From positions 310,001-374,000 of the forward strand of contig CAVRQR010000011.1 in assembly GCA_963723495.1 (NCBI GenBank): a stretch of DNA of 64,000 nucleotides, given 5' to 3'. Source of the DNA: Gp6-AA40 sp963723495 (GTDB taxonomy: Bacteria; Acidobacteriota; Vicinamibacteria; Vicinamibacterales; UBA2999). Below, one piece after another: positions 54,677 to 63,310 of the stretch. Positions within the stretch are counted from its first letter, which is position 1; each line of letters opens with the position of its first letter. The position numbers were made by a program, and so were the translations under genes. The notes under the pieces were generated by a model. The model searched no databases. It was not told the origin of the DNA and saw only the letters and a list, made by a program, of their open reading frames with translations.

Positions 54677-55500
54677 CTACTTCGCAGGACGCCGGAATAC
54701 CGACTCGTCCTGAAGAAGCTTCTCGATTCGCAGCAGGTCCTCGTTGTTCTCGATGCACTCGTATTCGCGAATGCGCTCGCCCGGACGAAGCCGGAAGATC
54801 TCCTCAGTGTTCCAGGGTTTCGTGAACACCTCGGGATCGTCCATCGTGACCTGATATCGAATCGTGTTGTAGCTGTCTCTCGTGTAACGCTCGGTGACAC
54901 GCAGCTTCTCGGTGTGCACGGTCCCCACGCCAATCAGCCAGGTCTTCTCGTTGAAGCCGGTGACGTCGACAACCAGCGTGTCGCCCTCCCAGCGTGCAAC
55001 AGACTCTCCGAGATACGACGGCTCGATATCGTTGGGGTGCGGACGGCCGTCGGTGGGAATGATGCGGAACGCGTGATGCGTCTCGTAGATGAACACCATC
55101 TGGTTCGGCATCTGGAAGATTTGGAACGGCAGCGGTCTGAAGCTGATTCGTGGCACACCAGAAATCAGGCAGCGTGCCATCGGGTCGTCAATGCCGCGGC
55201 GATCGAGGTAGTACTGGCAGTTCTTCTCGTACTCGGGTTTGTACGGTGGCGGCTCGGTGCGCGGGGCCGGACGGCCTTCGTCGATATCCGACTGCCGGGC
55301 GGCAGCCAGTTCGGCATCGCCGGCCATGAGACGCAGGGCTCCTGTGGCAACCCAGACGCCCGATAGATCGGGCTTGCCGTCAGCGGCGCGAGGAGCGGGC
55401 TTCGGTGTCTTCGGCGAAGCAGTCGTCTGCGCACGAGACGGTGCCGACAGGTAGAGGACGACGAGAGTACTGCCAGCCACACGACATGGTGCTTCTTCAC
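54677..55500 (-). CDS. Exported protein paired with DUF6152, frameshift in the signal peptide
   Basis: GTG 55500 has a perfect AGGAGG ribosome site and begins MKKHHVVWLA, then the frame fails; the main frame continues as GSTLVVLYLSAPSRAQTT. One indel near 55475 restores a normal signal peptide. Mature protein: RAADGKPDLSGVWV, PFQIFQMPNQMVFIYETHHA, RIIPTDGRPHPNDIEPSYLG and VARWEGDTLVVDVTGF, the same order as the 51494-52268 protein. It lies 10 bases downstream of the interrupted DUF6152 gene. Confidence 0.7.
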
Positions 55501-55684
55501 GTCGTTCCTCCTATTGTCCGCCCCCGGTCCCGGCGGGAGGCCCTGACGTCAGCTTCGATCCGTCAGGGAACGTGACCTCGCGCGCCGCGGCCAGGTTTGG
55601 TTCGACGCGGGCGCGCCACCCCATGACCGTGACGACCATGCCCGGCTTCAGCGAGGACGTCCTTCTTCCAGCCCTGCCGGACTA

Positions 55685-56866
55685 GTCCCGTGGATCCGTG
55701 TTTTCTAGGATAAGTCGAGTCATTGGCCGTGGACCTGCTGAACGCGAAGTCCGAATCGCCGCATGCTATTGAGGATCTCGTCGGCGGTCCTGATCCACGT
55801 GAACGGTCTGTCGCGGTCGTTGTGGGCGTCGACGTACGCGAGGATAGCCGACCGCAGTTGCGCAATGCTCGTGTGCGATCCGCGCTTGAGCGCTTTCTCC
55901 GTCAGCAATCCAAAGAACCGCTCGACGAGATTGAGCCACGAGGCGTAGGTCGGCGTGAATGAAACTGGACGCGCGGGTGGCGCAGCAACCATCGCTGGAC
56001 CGGTGGCGCACGATGCGCGGAGAGATTGTCGAGGACGACGTGGATGTCGAGCGCAGGCTCGACGGTCCCGTCGATCTTGCGCAGAAAGGCGACGAAGTCC
56101 TGCGCTCGATGTTGGGGCGTGCATCGGGCGATCACCTCGCCGGTCGCCACGTTGAGCGCCGCGAACAGATCCAGGGTGCCATGGCGCACGTAGTTGTGAG
56201 TCCGTCGCTCGGGTTGGCCAAAGTCCATCGGCAGGATCGGTTGCGCGCGTTGCAGCGCCTGGATCTGCGACTTCTCGTCCACCGCGAAGACCACGGCATT
56301 CGCCGGCGGAGCCATGTACAAGCCCACCACGTCCCGGATCTTCTCCACGAGTTGCGGATCCGGCGAGAGCTTGAAACCCTCCGTACGATGCGGCTGCAAC
56401 CGGAACGTCCGCCAGATGCGTCCGACCATCGTATGACTGACGCCAGCCGCCTTCGCCATAGACCGGGTGCTCCAGTGCGTCTCGCCCGGCGGTGTCGTCT
56501 CAAGCGTCTTTACGATAATGGCCTCGACGTGCTCATCGGAGATCGTGCGTGGTGCGCCGACGCGCGGTTCGTCATACAACCCCTCGAGCCGGCGCTCGAC
56601 GAATTGCCCGCGCCACTTCGCCACGGTTGTCTTCGTCGTCCGCAGGCGGCGCGCCACGGCCGTGTCCGACGCATCGATACACGCCAACACGATCCGGGCG
56701 CGAAACGCCACCGCGCGATTTACGCGGACGCGCTTTGTCAATCGCACGAGCTCCGCGCGCTCGTCGTCGGTGACCACGACTTCGGCTCTGGGGCGTCCAA
56801 TCTTTGGCATGCCCCCTTTAGATCACACTCGGGCGGTTTGTCCTAGTGATTTCGTTTCCCGGGGAC
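55685..56866 (-). mobile_element. IS630-family insertion sequence
   Basis: A 1182-bp element flanked by TA at 55683-55684 and 56867-56868, the family's target duplication, inside a CTAG. Inverted ends read GTCCCCGGGAAACG (right, reversed) and GTCCCGTGGATCCG (left), and both continue to a TAGGA.AA block about 23-28 bases in. It carries one transposase gene on the minus strand. Confidence 0.85.
55720..56810 (-). CDS. IS630-family transposase, frameshifted near the C-terminus
   Basis: About 360 residues in total. N-terminal helix-turn-helix (DTAVARRLRTTKTTVAKWRG) and linker (GVSHTMVGRIWRTF), then the DDE catalytic core: AVDEKSQIQAL (Asp), VVLDNLSAH (Asp), and WLNLVERFFGLL (Glu) in another frame after an indel near 55975. 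The last frame runs to 55720 (VQQVHGQ). The element sits in minus orientation, like the gene it interrupts. Confidence 0.88.
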
Positions 56867-57194
56867 TAGCATGTTCGGTGGATATCCTTCGAATGCCCAC
56901 TGCGTGACGGCGCCCTTGTCGTCTTTGACGTCGATGTAGAAGTGAAAATGCGGATTCGTCCAGTCGATTCTGACCACCGTGCCCGTCAGGGTGATCGGCT
57001 TGTCGGCGTCGTACTGCGCCGCGAACGAGTGATGTGCAGAAAGGGCGGCCGTGCCCAGGAGAATGCTGCACAACAGAGTGCGCATTACCATCACGAGTCC
57101 ACTCCTCGTCACGGATATTCCGTGAGCCGACGCAGTGTAGCGCCGGGGTGGGCCCGCGTCCACTCCCGGTCGCGCGTCGTTGGGGCGCGGCGTT

Positions 57195-57929
57195 TCAGCG
57201 GCTCTGCGCGAGATCCTTGTGGCCGGCGATGACGTAGATCTCGGCGGCGACATCGGGATAGCGCTCACCCACGACCATTGCGGCCTCGAGCATCTCCGGC
57301 GTCCAGTTCGCTTCCAGCTGATGATTGGCGACCGGCTTGAGCCAATAGCCGCCGAACAGCTCTATTCGAAACCCAGCCGCATGGACGTCCCGTCGCAGCG
57401 ATTCAGGGTCGTACACGCGCCGGTGCCCATGATGAAGGTCGGCCGGGTTGAGGCTGTGCTCGCTGGGCAGGAGTCCCATGACCACGGCCATCTGACGGTG
57501 AAGGCTGCGGGCGTTGGGCACGCTCGCGAACAGGCGTCCCTTCGCACTCAACCACGTCTTCACTCGCGCCAGGACTGTGATCGGATCCTCAACGTGCTCG
57601 AGTACGTGTCCGAGCACGATGTTGTCGAAGGTCCGCGCGGGCTCATACTCCTCAAAGATGCTGCATTCCACCATGACGTGTGGATGACGCTGACGAAGGG
57701 CCGCGCACAGGAGATCGGCGCCTTCGACACACGTGAGATCGTCGAAATGCCTGGCCAGCGCCGCCGTCGCCAAGCCTTCTGCCGGCCCGAGCTCGAGGCA
57801 GGAGCCCGATCGCCAGTGGCGGGAGAACACCCGCACGCTGTAGGCGATCGTCGTCGCGTTGACCCCTTTGCTGTACCAGCTGTCCTGGGCGATCCCTGCG
57901 AGTCGATCGTGTTCGGTAGCTTTCTCCAT
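57195..57929 (-). CDS. Class I SAM-dependent methyltransferase
   Basis: 244 residues. Motif I LELGPAEGLATAAL, motif II-like CVEGADLLCAAL and post-II FDNIVLGHVLEHVEDP fit UbiG/Coq3-like small-molecule methyltransferases. The C-terminal part (HGHRRVYDPESLRRDV, LFGGYWLKPVANH) resembles enzymes that methylate sugars or lipids in glycan loci. Third gene of a minus-strand operon behind the epimerase (18-bp gap). Confidence 0.87.
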   Translation of the reverse strand: MEKATEHDRLAGIAQDSWYSKGVNATTIAYSVRVFSRHWRSGSCLELGPAEGLATAALARHFDDLTCVEGADLLCAALRQRHPHVMVECSIFEEYEPARTFDNIVLGHVLEHVEDPITVLARVKTWLSAKGRLFASVPNARSLHRQMAVVMGLLPSEHSLNPADLHHGHRRVYDPESLRRDVHAAGFRIELFGGYWLKPVANHQLEANWTPEMLEAAMVVGERYPDVAAEIYVIAGHKDLAQSR

Positions 57930-57947
57930 CGTGTCGTCGATCCGCCT

Positions 57948-58874
57948 TCAGGCAATGTTCTTGAAATACTTGATCTCGCGTCTCAGGCCTTCAGCCAGAG
58001 GAACGAACGACCAGTCGCCAAGCACGTGCCGCATCAGTGAGGTGTCGAACACCGTGGAGTGGACATCACCGTGCTGCGGCAACGATTCGAGAGCACCGGC
58101 GAATCCAGCCAGCTCCGAGATGGTCGTGACGACCTTTCGAATCGAGTGTGACTCGCCGCGCGCGATGTTGATAACGACGGCGTCGCGCAGAGTCGCGCTA
58201 CAGGCCCGTACCAGCGCTTCCGCGGCGTCATCGACATACAGCAGGTCACGCGTTTCGCTGCCGTCGCCGGCGATCCGTGGAGGCCGCTCGGAGAGGACTC
58301 TCCGGATCGTCTCGGGAACCAGCTTGGCGTAGCGCTCTTCTCCGGGGCCGAAGACATGTCCGAAGCGAAGCGTGACATGTTCGGTCCCGGCAGTCCTGGC
58401 AAAGACAGCGGCCAGGCCCTCTCCGAACAACTTCGACGATCCGTACAATCCCCCCGGGCCAACCGGGCTACCTTCGTCGACCGTGTGCTCGAAGGCTCGG
58501 CGTGAATACACGTCAAGCGTGCTGCCGAAGATGAAGCGGCGCGGCGGATGCGGCAGGCTGGCGAGCAGCACCTGCGTGCCCACGATGTTCGCGCTGATAA
58601 TCTCCTGTGCGCAGTCGCGGGTCGCGGCACTCTTGGGCGTGAACGCCGCCAGGTGAATGACCACGTCGATGGACGTCGAGACGTCTCGAGACCAATGCGA
58701 CGGTGTCAACTCCTCGAGCGAGCTTTCGATCCATTGGACGTTCGGCTCGTCTGTGCCCGGCGGGCGCGTTCGGGTGAGGGCGACGACTCGCGTATCTGCC
58801 AGTGCGGCCAGCCTGCGGACCGTCGCGGCGCCGATGAATCCGCGCGCTCCAGTGACGACGACCGTTCTAGCCAC
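57948..58874 (-). CDS. NAD-dependent epimerase/dehydratase family protein
   Basis: 308 residues, extended SDR type. Cofactor site VTGARGFIGAATVRRL, VIHLAAF, a catalytic YGSSK and a late GDGSETRDLLYVDD. Acts on nucleotide sugars in most cases. ATG 58874 overlaps the end of the ATP-grasp gene by 8 bases, so the two are coupled. Confidence 0.9.
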   Translation of the reverse strand: MARTVVVTGARGFIGAATVRRLAALADTRVVALTRTRPPGTDEPNVQWIESSLEELTPSHWSRDVSTSIDVVIHLAAFTPKSAATRDCAQEIISANIVGTQVLLASLPHPPRRFIFGSTLDVYSRRAFEHTVDEGSPVGPGGLYGSSKLFGEGLAAVFARTAGTEHVTLRFGHVFGPGEERYAKLVPETIRRVLSERPPRIAGDGSETRDLLYVDDAAEALVRACSATLRDAVVINIARGESHSIRKVVTTISELAGFAGALESLPQHGDVHSTVFDTSLMRHVLGDWSFVPLAEGLRREIKYFKNIA

Positions 58875-59937
58875 TGGCCACCAGGCCGCCGTCCAGTCTT
58901 GCCAGCTCCTCTCGTGTTGTGAGCACGGGCGCCACGTCCATGCCGCGAACCCAGACCAGGCCGTCCGGGAGCGGATTGATCTTCCGGTTCAGCGTCGGAA
59001 ATCGTCCATCGAGGCCCAGATCGCAATAAATCTCGGGAAAGTTCAGGCCAGCCCTCGTGAAGAAATAGACCGTCGTGAAGAAACGGCCGATGTTGATTTC
59101 CGTGGGATTGGGAACGCCACTGCGATCGTAGGTCATGTCGACGCAGAAGATCCCGTGGGGACGGGAATCGATCGCAGCGATGGCATCCAGCGCCGTCCGG
59201 GTGACGTCCTCGTCTGAGCACGTTTCGGCGACACCCGTGATCCCGGTGACTCCCGAGAGCGTGCGGTTTCCGTAGTTCCACTTGTGGCGGCGGCGCGCCT
59301 GTGCGACGACCAGGTCGCCTTCGTACCAGATCGACTGCCATGTGACGCTGCGATCGGTGAGCAGTTGTGCGGCCGTGAAGCAACCCCACCCCCTGGTACC
59401 TGATCGATCCATGCCCGCGCGAAGTCGAAACTGCTGACAGGCAATGCCCCCCGGCCACCGCCACCCTCGGTGGCCCGGATCCAGATCGTCTCGCCCAGCG
59501 TCGCGAACGCTCGTTTGAGGTCGTCGGGTGTGTGCAGGAGGATCGTTCGCGGGACGCGCAGGCCAGCGCGTGACCAGAGCGCGTACCGACTTACCCTTGT
59601 CGACGCAGTTCTCCACGGTCTCCGGCGCTGGCAGGAACAGGCGGGTGCCGAGCGCGTTGATCTCAGTCCGCAGGTGAGAGACGGCACGAACCTCGTAGTC
59701 GCTCTGCACGTGCATGAAGTCAGGGCGTGTGCGCGCCAGAAGCGTGAGGATGGACTGCCGGTAGCTCGGATCAGTGGCATTCGGGACGACGTACCGCTCG
59801 TCGACATCAGCCAGTAGCAGATCTGAGGATACTGACGACGCCCCGATGAGATAATGCCCCCGCGTCGACTCACGCAGAGAGCGGATGACATTGTTGGAAG
59901 GCGCACCACCTGCCCCTCCGATGTGTATGCGAGCCAT
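58867..59937 (-). CDS. ATP-grasp family ligase, two frameshifts
   Basis: About 357 residues. Start ATG 59937: ARIHIGGAGGAPSNNVIRSL (dinucleotide-like N-terminal domain). The ATP-grasp region LLHTPDDLKRAFATLGETIW, RATEGGGGRGALPV lies in another frame, then GCFTAAQLLTDRSVTWQSIW and TEINIGRFFTT (metal/ATP ligands) return to the first frame. Indels near 59590 and 59390, the latter in a C-run. It would form a carboxylate-amine or similar bond. First gene of the operon; the product is unknown. Confidence 0.78.
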   Translation of the reverse strand: MARIHIGGAGGAPSNNVIRSLRESTRGHYLIGASSVSSDLLLADVDERYVVPNATDPSYRQSILTLLARTRPDFMHVQSDYEVRAVSHLRTEINALGTRLFLPAPETVENCVDKGKSVRALVTRWPARPANDPPAHTRRPQTSVRDAGRDDLDPGHRGWRWPGGIACQQFRLRAGMDRSGTRGWGCFTAAQLLTDRSVTWQSIWYEGDLVVAQARRRHKWNYGNRTLSGVTGITGVAETCSDEDVTRTALDAIAAIDSRPHGIFCVDMTYDRSGVPNPTEINIGRFFTTVYFFTRAGLNFPEIYCDLGLDGRFPTLNRKINPLPDGLVWVRGMDVAPVLTTREELARLDGGLVASG

Positions 59938-60073
59938 CGCCGCCTTTACTGTACGGTGCGTCGCGGCGCTGAAGAGCCTGCGATCGAGCCGGAATCCGAT
60001 TGTAGACACAATTATCACGAAATCGCGATTCAGGCGGGTGAGGAAAGCCGGACTTGTATAACAATGCGCTGCG

Positions 60074-61411
60074 ATGCAGCCTGCAACCGCCTTCGACGTC
60101 CGCCGGTTCATTGATGAGCGCCCGGTTGGCCGCTACCAGTTGCTCGTGGGCGTCATGTGCTCACTCATCGTGTTCGTCGACGGGTTCGATGCACAGGCAA
60201 TGGGATATGTCGCGCCGGCACTCACGGCGGCGATGGACATTCCACGCAGCGTGCTTGGTCCGGTCATCTCCAGCGGCCTGGTCGGGATGATGATTGGCGC
60301 GATGGTCAGCGGCCCGCTGGCCGACCAGTTCGGGCGACGGCCCGTGCTCGTTGGCTGCGTGCTGATCTTCGGCATCGGCTCGCTTCTGACCGCTACTGCG
60401 CAGACCATCGAGGGACTTGCCGCGTTTCGCGCCCTGACCGGTCTTGGAATGGGGGGCGCGATGCCGAACGCCATCGCACTCACCTCCGAGTACATGCCAA
60501 AGCGACGAAGGGGCACAGCGGTCACGACGATGATCTGCGGCTTTTCGCTGGGCGCGGCGGTGGGAGGGTTCGTCGCCGCGGCCATCATCCCGCGTTTGGG
60601 CTGGCAGGCCGTCTTCATCGTCGGCGGCATAGCGCCGCTATTGATTGCAGGCGCGGCATTCCTGTGGCTGCCAGACTCGATTCGCTTCCTTCTCATCAAG
60701 GACGCGAAGGATGCGCGCGCGCGGGACTATCTGCGACAGATCGCGCCGGACGTCGAGTTGCCCGGTACGTTGTCGCCCGGCATCGACGAGAGTGAACCGC
60801 CGAAAGGCTTCGCCGTCGCGCAATTGTTCACCGGCAGACGTGCAACCGGCACGATGCTCATCTGGGTCGTGTACTTCATGAACCTTCTCAACCTGTACTT
60901 TCTGAACAGCTGGTTGCCGACGATCATGAGCGACGCGAGCATCCCGGTGGCGACGGCAATCAGGCTGACGGCACTCTTTCAGGTGGGTGGAATCGGCGGC
61001 GCGCTCGTGCTGGGCGCACTGCTCGATCGCTACTTCTCGTTCTGGGTCCTGGCGGCCTGCTTTCTGTGGGCCGCGGTGTGTGTCTTCTTCATTGGCGCGT
61101 CGGGCGCATCGACGCTTCTGCTCGGGGCGACGATCGCATCTGCGGGGTTGGGTATCATCGGTGGCCAGAACGCGTGTCACGCGTTGACAGCGGCGTTCTA
61201 CCCGACGGCGATCCGCTCGACCGGCGTGGGCTGGGCGCTGGGGATCGGCCGCATTGGTTCGATTGTCGGACCTGTCCTCGGCGGATTGCTGCTGGCACGC
61301 GGCGTGCCGATCGGACAGGTGTTCTGGGTCGCAGCGATTCCGGCGCTGATTGCGACACTGGCGGCCGCGGGTGTCGCTCTGATGGGAAGTGATCGTCGTG
61401 CCGGGCAGTAG
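60074..61411 (+). CDS. MFS transporter, aromatic acid:H+ symporter (AAHS)-like
   Basis: 445 residues, 12 membrane helices. FVDGFDAQAMGYVAPAL in helix 1 is the DGFD motif of the AAHS clade (PcaK, MhpT), and GPLADQFGRRPVLVG is the loop 2-3 motif. These carry 4-hydroxybenzoate-like acids inward with protons. Its neighbour is an ACMSD-like amidohydrolase of the aromatic-acid decarboxylase type, which fits. A TATAAC -10-like box (60057-60062) lies close to the start, implying a short leader. Confidence 0.87.
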   Translation: MQPATAFDVRRFIDERPVGRYQLLVGVMCSLIVFVDGFDAQAMGYVAPALTAAMDIPRSVLGPVISSGLVGMMIGAMVSGPLADQFGRRPVLVGCVLIFGIGSLLTATAQTIEGLAAFRALTGLGMGGAMPNAIALTSEYMPKRRRGTAVTTMICGFSLGAAVGGFVAAAIIPRLGWQAVFIVGGIAPLLIAGAAFLWLPDSIRFLLIKDAKDARARDYLRQIAPDVELPGTLSPGIDESEPPKGFAVAQLFTGRRATGTMLIWVVYFMNLLNLYFLNSWLPTIMSDASIPVATAIRLTALFQVGGIGGALVLGALLDRYFSFWVLAACFLWAAVCVFFIGASGASTLLLGATIASAGLGIIGGQNACHALTAAFYPTAIRSTGVGWALGIGRIGSIVGPVLGGLLLARGVPIGQVFWVAAIPALIATLAAAGVALMGSDRRAGQ

Positions 61412-61425
61412 CCGGCGTGACTAAT

Positions 61426-61471
61426 GTCCGGCTGCAGCCGGCGAGATCGTAGTGTCCGGCTTTAGCCGGAC
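61426..61471. repeat. Two copies of the GTCCGGCT..AGCCGGAC palindrome
   Basis: GTCCGGCTGCAGCCGGC at 61426-61442 and GTCCGGCTTTAGCCGGAC at 61454-61471. The second is the exact reverse complement of the copy inside addB. They lie between the MFS and amidohydrolase genes. Confidence 0.9.
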
Positions 61472-61483
61472 CATGGAGTCCAC

Positions 61484-62506
61484 GTGAAGATCGACATCTT
61501 CAATCACGTATTTCCGAAACGCTTCTTCGACCGTTACATCGCGAGCGGCGCTGCTGGTAAGGAAATCGGCAAGCGCATGGCGAATGCCACGGTCGGTTTC
61601 GATCTCGACTATCGCTTTCGTGTCCTCGATGAGTTCGGTGACGTGAAGCAAGTGATCACGCTGGGTCAGCCGCCGATCGAGGTGCTCGGCGGGCCCACGG
61701 AGTCTCCCGCCATCGCACGCGAGGCCAACGACGGCCTGGCGGAGCTGGTCGCGAAGCACCCGGATCGATTCATCGCGTTTGCGGCATCGATGCCGATGAA
61801 CAACGTCGACGCCTCAGTCGACGGAGATGATCGCGCGCGATCGACCAGCTGGGCGCGAAGGGCGTGATGATCTACACGAACGTCGCCGGCGCTCCGCTCG
61901 ACGAGCCACGATTCGAGCCGATTTTCGCCGAGGCCGCCCGGCGCGACGTTGCCGATCTGGTTGCATCCGGCGCGCGGCGCGTCGATGCCCGACTATGCCA
62001 GCGAGGAGGCATCGTCGTTCGAGATCTGGTGGGCGCTGGGGTGGCCGTACGAGACGAGCGCCGCCATGGCGCGGCTCGTATTCTCGGGCGTGTTCGATCG
62101 GTATCCCGATCTGAAGATCATCACGCACCACCTCGGAGGCATCGTGCCTTACCTCGAGGGACGAGTCGGGTACGGATGGGATCAGCTCGGGGCGCGCACG
62201 TCGAAAGTCGACTACTCAGCGCTGGTGAAATCGATGAAGAAGCGGCCGGTCGACTACTTCCGGCAGTTCCATGCCGACACCGCCATGTTCGGCGCCCGCG
62301 CGGCCACGCGTTGCGGACTGGAGTTCTTCGGCGCGGACCAGGTGCTCTTCGCGAGCGACATGCCGTTCGATCCCACGCCCGGCCTCTACATGCGCGAGAC
62401 CATTCGTGTGATCGAGAGCCTCGATCTGAGTGGCGAGGATCGGGAGCGCATTTATCGCGGCAACGCGGAACGGCTGTTGCGTCTTACCGCCGCGACGCCG
62501 GCGTAA
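61484..62506 (+). CDS. ACMSD-like amidohydrolase, frameshifted
   Basis: About 340 residues. MKIDIFNHVFPKRFFDRYI start; QLGAKGVMIYTNVAGAPLDE in a second frame; LPIWLHPARGASMPDYASEE, ITHHLGGIVPYLEGR and FASDMPFDPTPG in the third part. The His and Asp metal ligands match the ACMSD/gamma-resorcylate decarboxylase family, which removes carboxyl groups from aromatic or muconate acids. Indels near 61830 (in a GC dinucleotide run) and 61950. It overlaps the convergent ModA-like gene by 23 bases. Confidence 0.85.
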
Positions 62507-63294
62507 GCGCGGCGACTGGCTCGAGGCCCGTCTTATGTATCGTGGCGGCGGCCGCCGGCGATGCCAGAAAGTCGATCAGCTCCTTCGCCGCGGCGCGTGC
62601 CGATATCTTCGTCGCAAACGCAGCTGAGATGATCGACACCTGCTGCACTTCGGCCGGTAAGCGGACCCAGGTAGTCAATGCCGTCGATTGGCAGCAGCTC
62701 GCTGACCTGCTGGAAGCCAAGTTCCGCATCGCCGCGCGCGACGACAGCTCCGACACGCTCGCTTTCGATGCGCTTCGACTTGCCCTTGACCTGATCCGCA
62801 ATGCCGAGTCGTTGGAAAAGCTCAGTCGACACGTAGGTTCCGCTTGCACTGGCGGAATACGCGATCGACTTCGCCTGCAGCAACGACTGGCGCAGGGCAG
62901 CGACCGAACTGATGTCAGGTTTCGGCGCGCCCTTTCGCACGGCGACGCCGATCACAGACCGCGCGAGCTGGACTCGGCTGTCGCTGGCGATGTGCCCGGC
63001 CTTGATCAATGGCTCGAGTGCGCTTTCGATCACGATCACCACATCGACCGGCTCACCCCGACCGAGTCGCATGGGGATCGAGTCCTGGGCCCCACCCATG
63101 GATGCGCCGAACGTGGTGACGACCGTATGACGCGAGGTCTTCTGGAACTGCTGGACGAGCTGCTGGTACGCCTCTGTGAACGCGCCGGAGGTCATGACCT
63201 TGATCTCGTCCGCGCGTGCGGAGGTTGCGACCAGGAGTACGAGGGAGATGAACGCGAGGAGACGCGACACTTTCAGCATGAGAGGACTCTTCAT
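62484..63294 (-). CDS. ModA-like periplasmic substrate-binding protein, frameshifted
   Basis: About 269 residues. Signal peptide LLAFISLVLLVATSARA. Type II binding protein: KVMTSGAFTEAYQQLVQQFQ, TFGASMGGAQ, GEPVDVVIVIE and GDAELGFQQVSELLPIDGI. It is related to molybdate-binding ModA, but the ligand may differ because no ABC transporter genes are adjacent. An indel near 62660 moves the C-terminus (EVQQVSIISAAFATK ... LTPASRR) to the frame ending at 62484. Confidence 0.83.
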
Positions 63295-63310
63295 ACGGTA
63301 TCGCCTGCCG

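Larger units (their letters stand above)
55511..57091 (-). pseudogene. DUF6152 gene split by an IS630-family element
   Basis: The 5' part (57091 down to 56867) encodes a signal peptide, AHHSFAAQYDADKPI, VVRIDWTNPHFHFYIDVKDD and EGYPPNMLV. The 3' part (55682 down to 55511) encodes RQGWKKDVL and, after one further indel, LKPGMVVTVMGWRARVEPN ending at TAG 55511. Removing the element and one TA restores the joint NML-VRQGWKK. ATG 57091 has a GAGGAG ribosome site. It is a paralogue of the gene at 51086. Confidence 0.85.

Noticed and set aside
55720..56124. Programmed frameshifting in the IS630 transposase
   Set aside because: The break lies between catalytic residues near the C-terminus, no slippery site and stem are evident, and many non-IS genes here show similar breaks.
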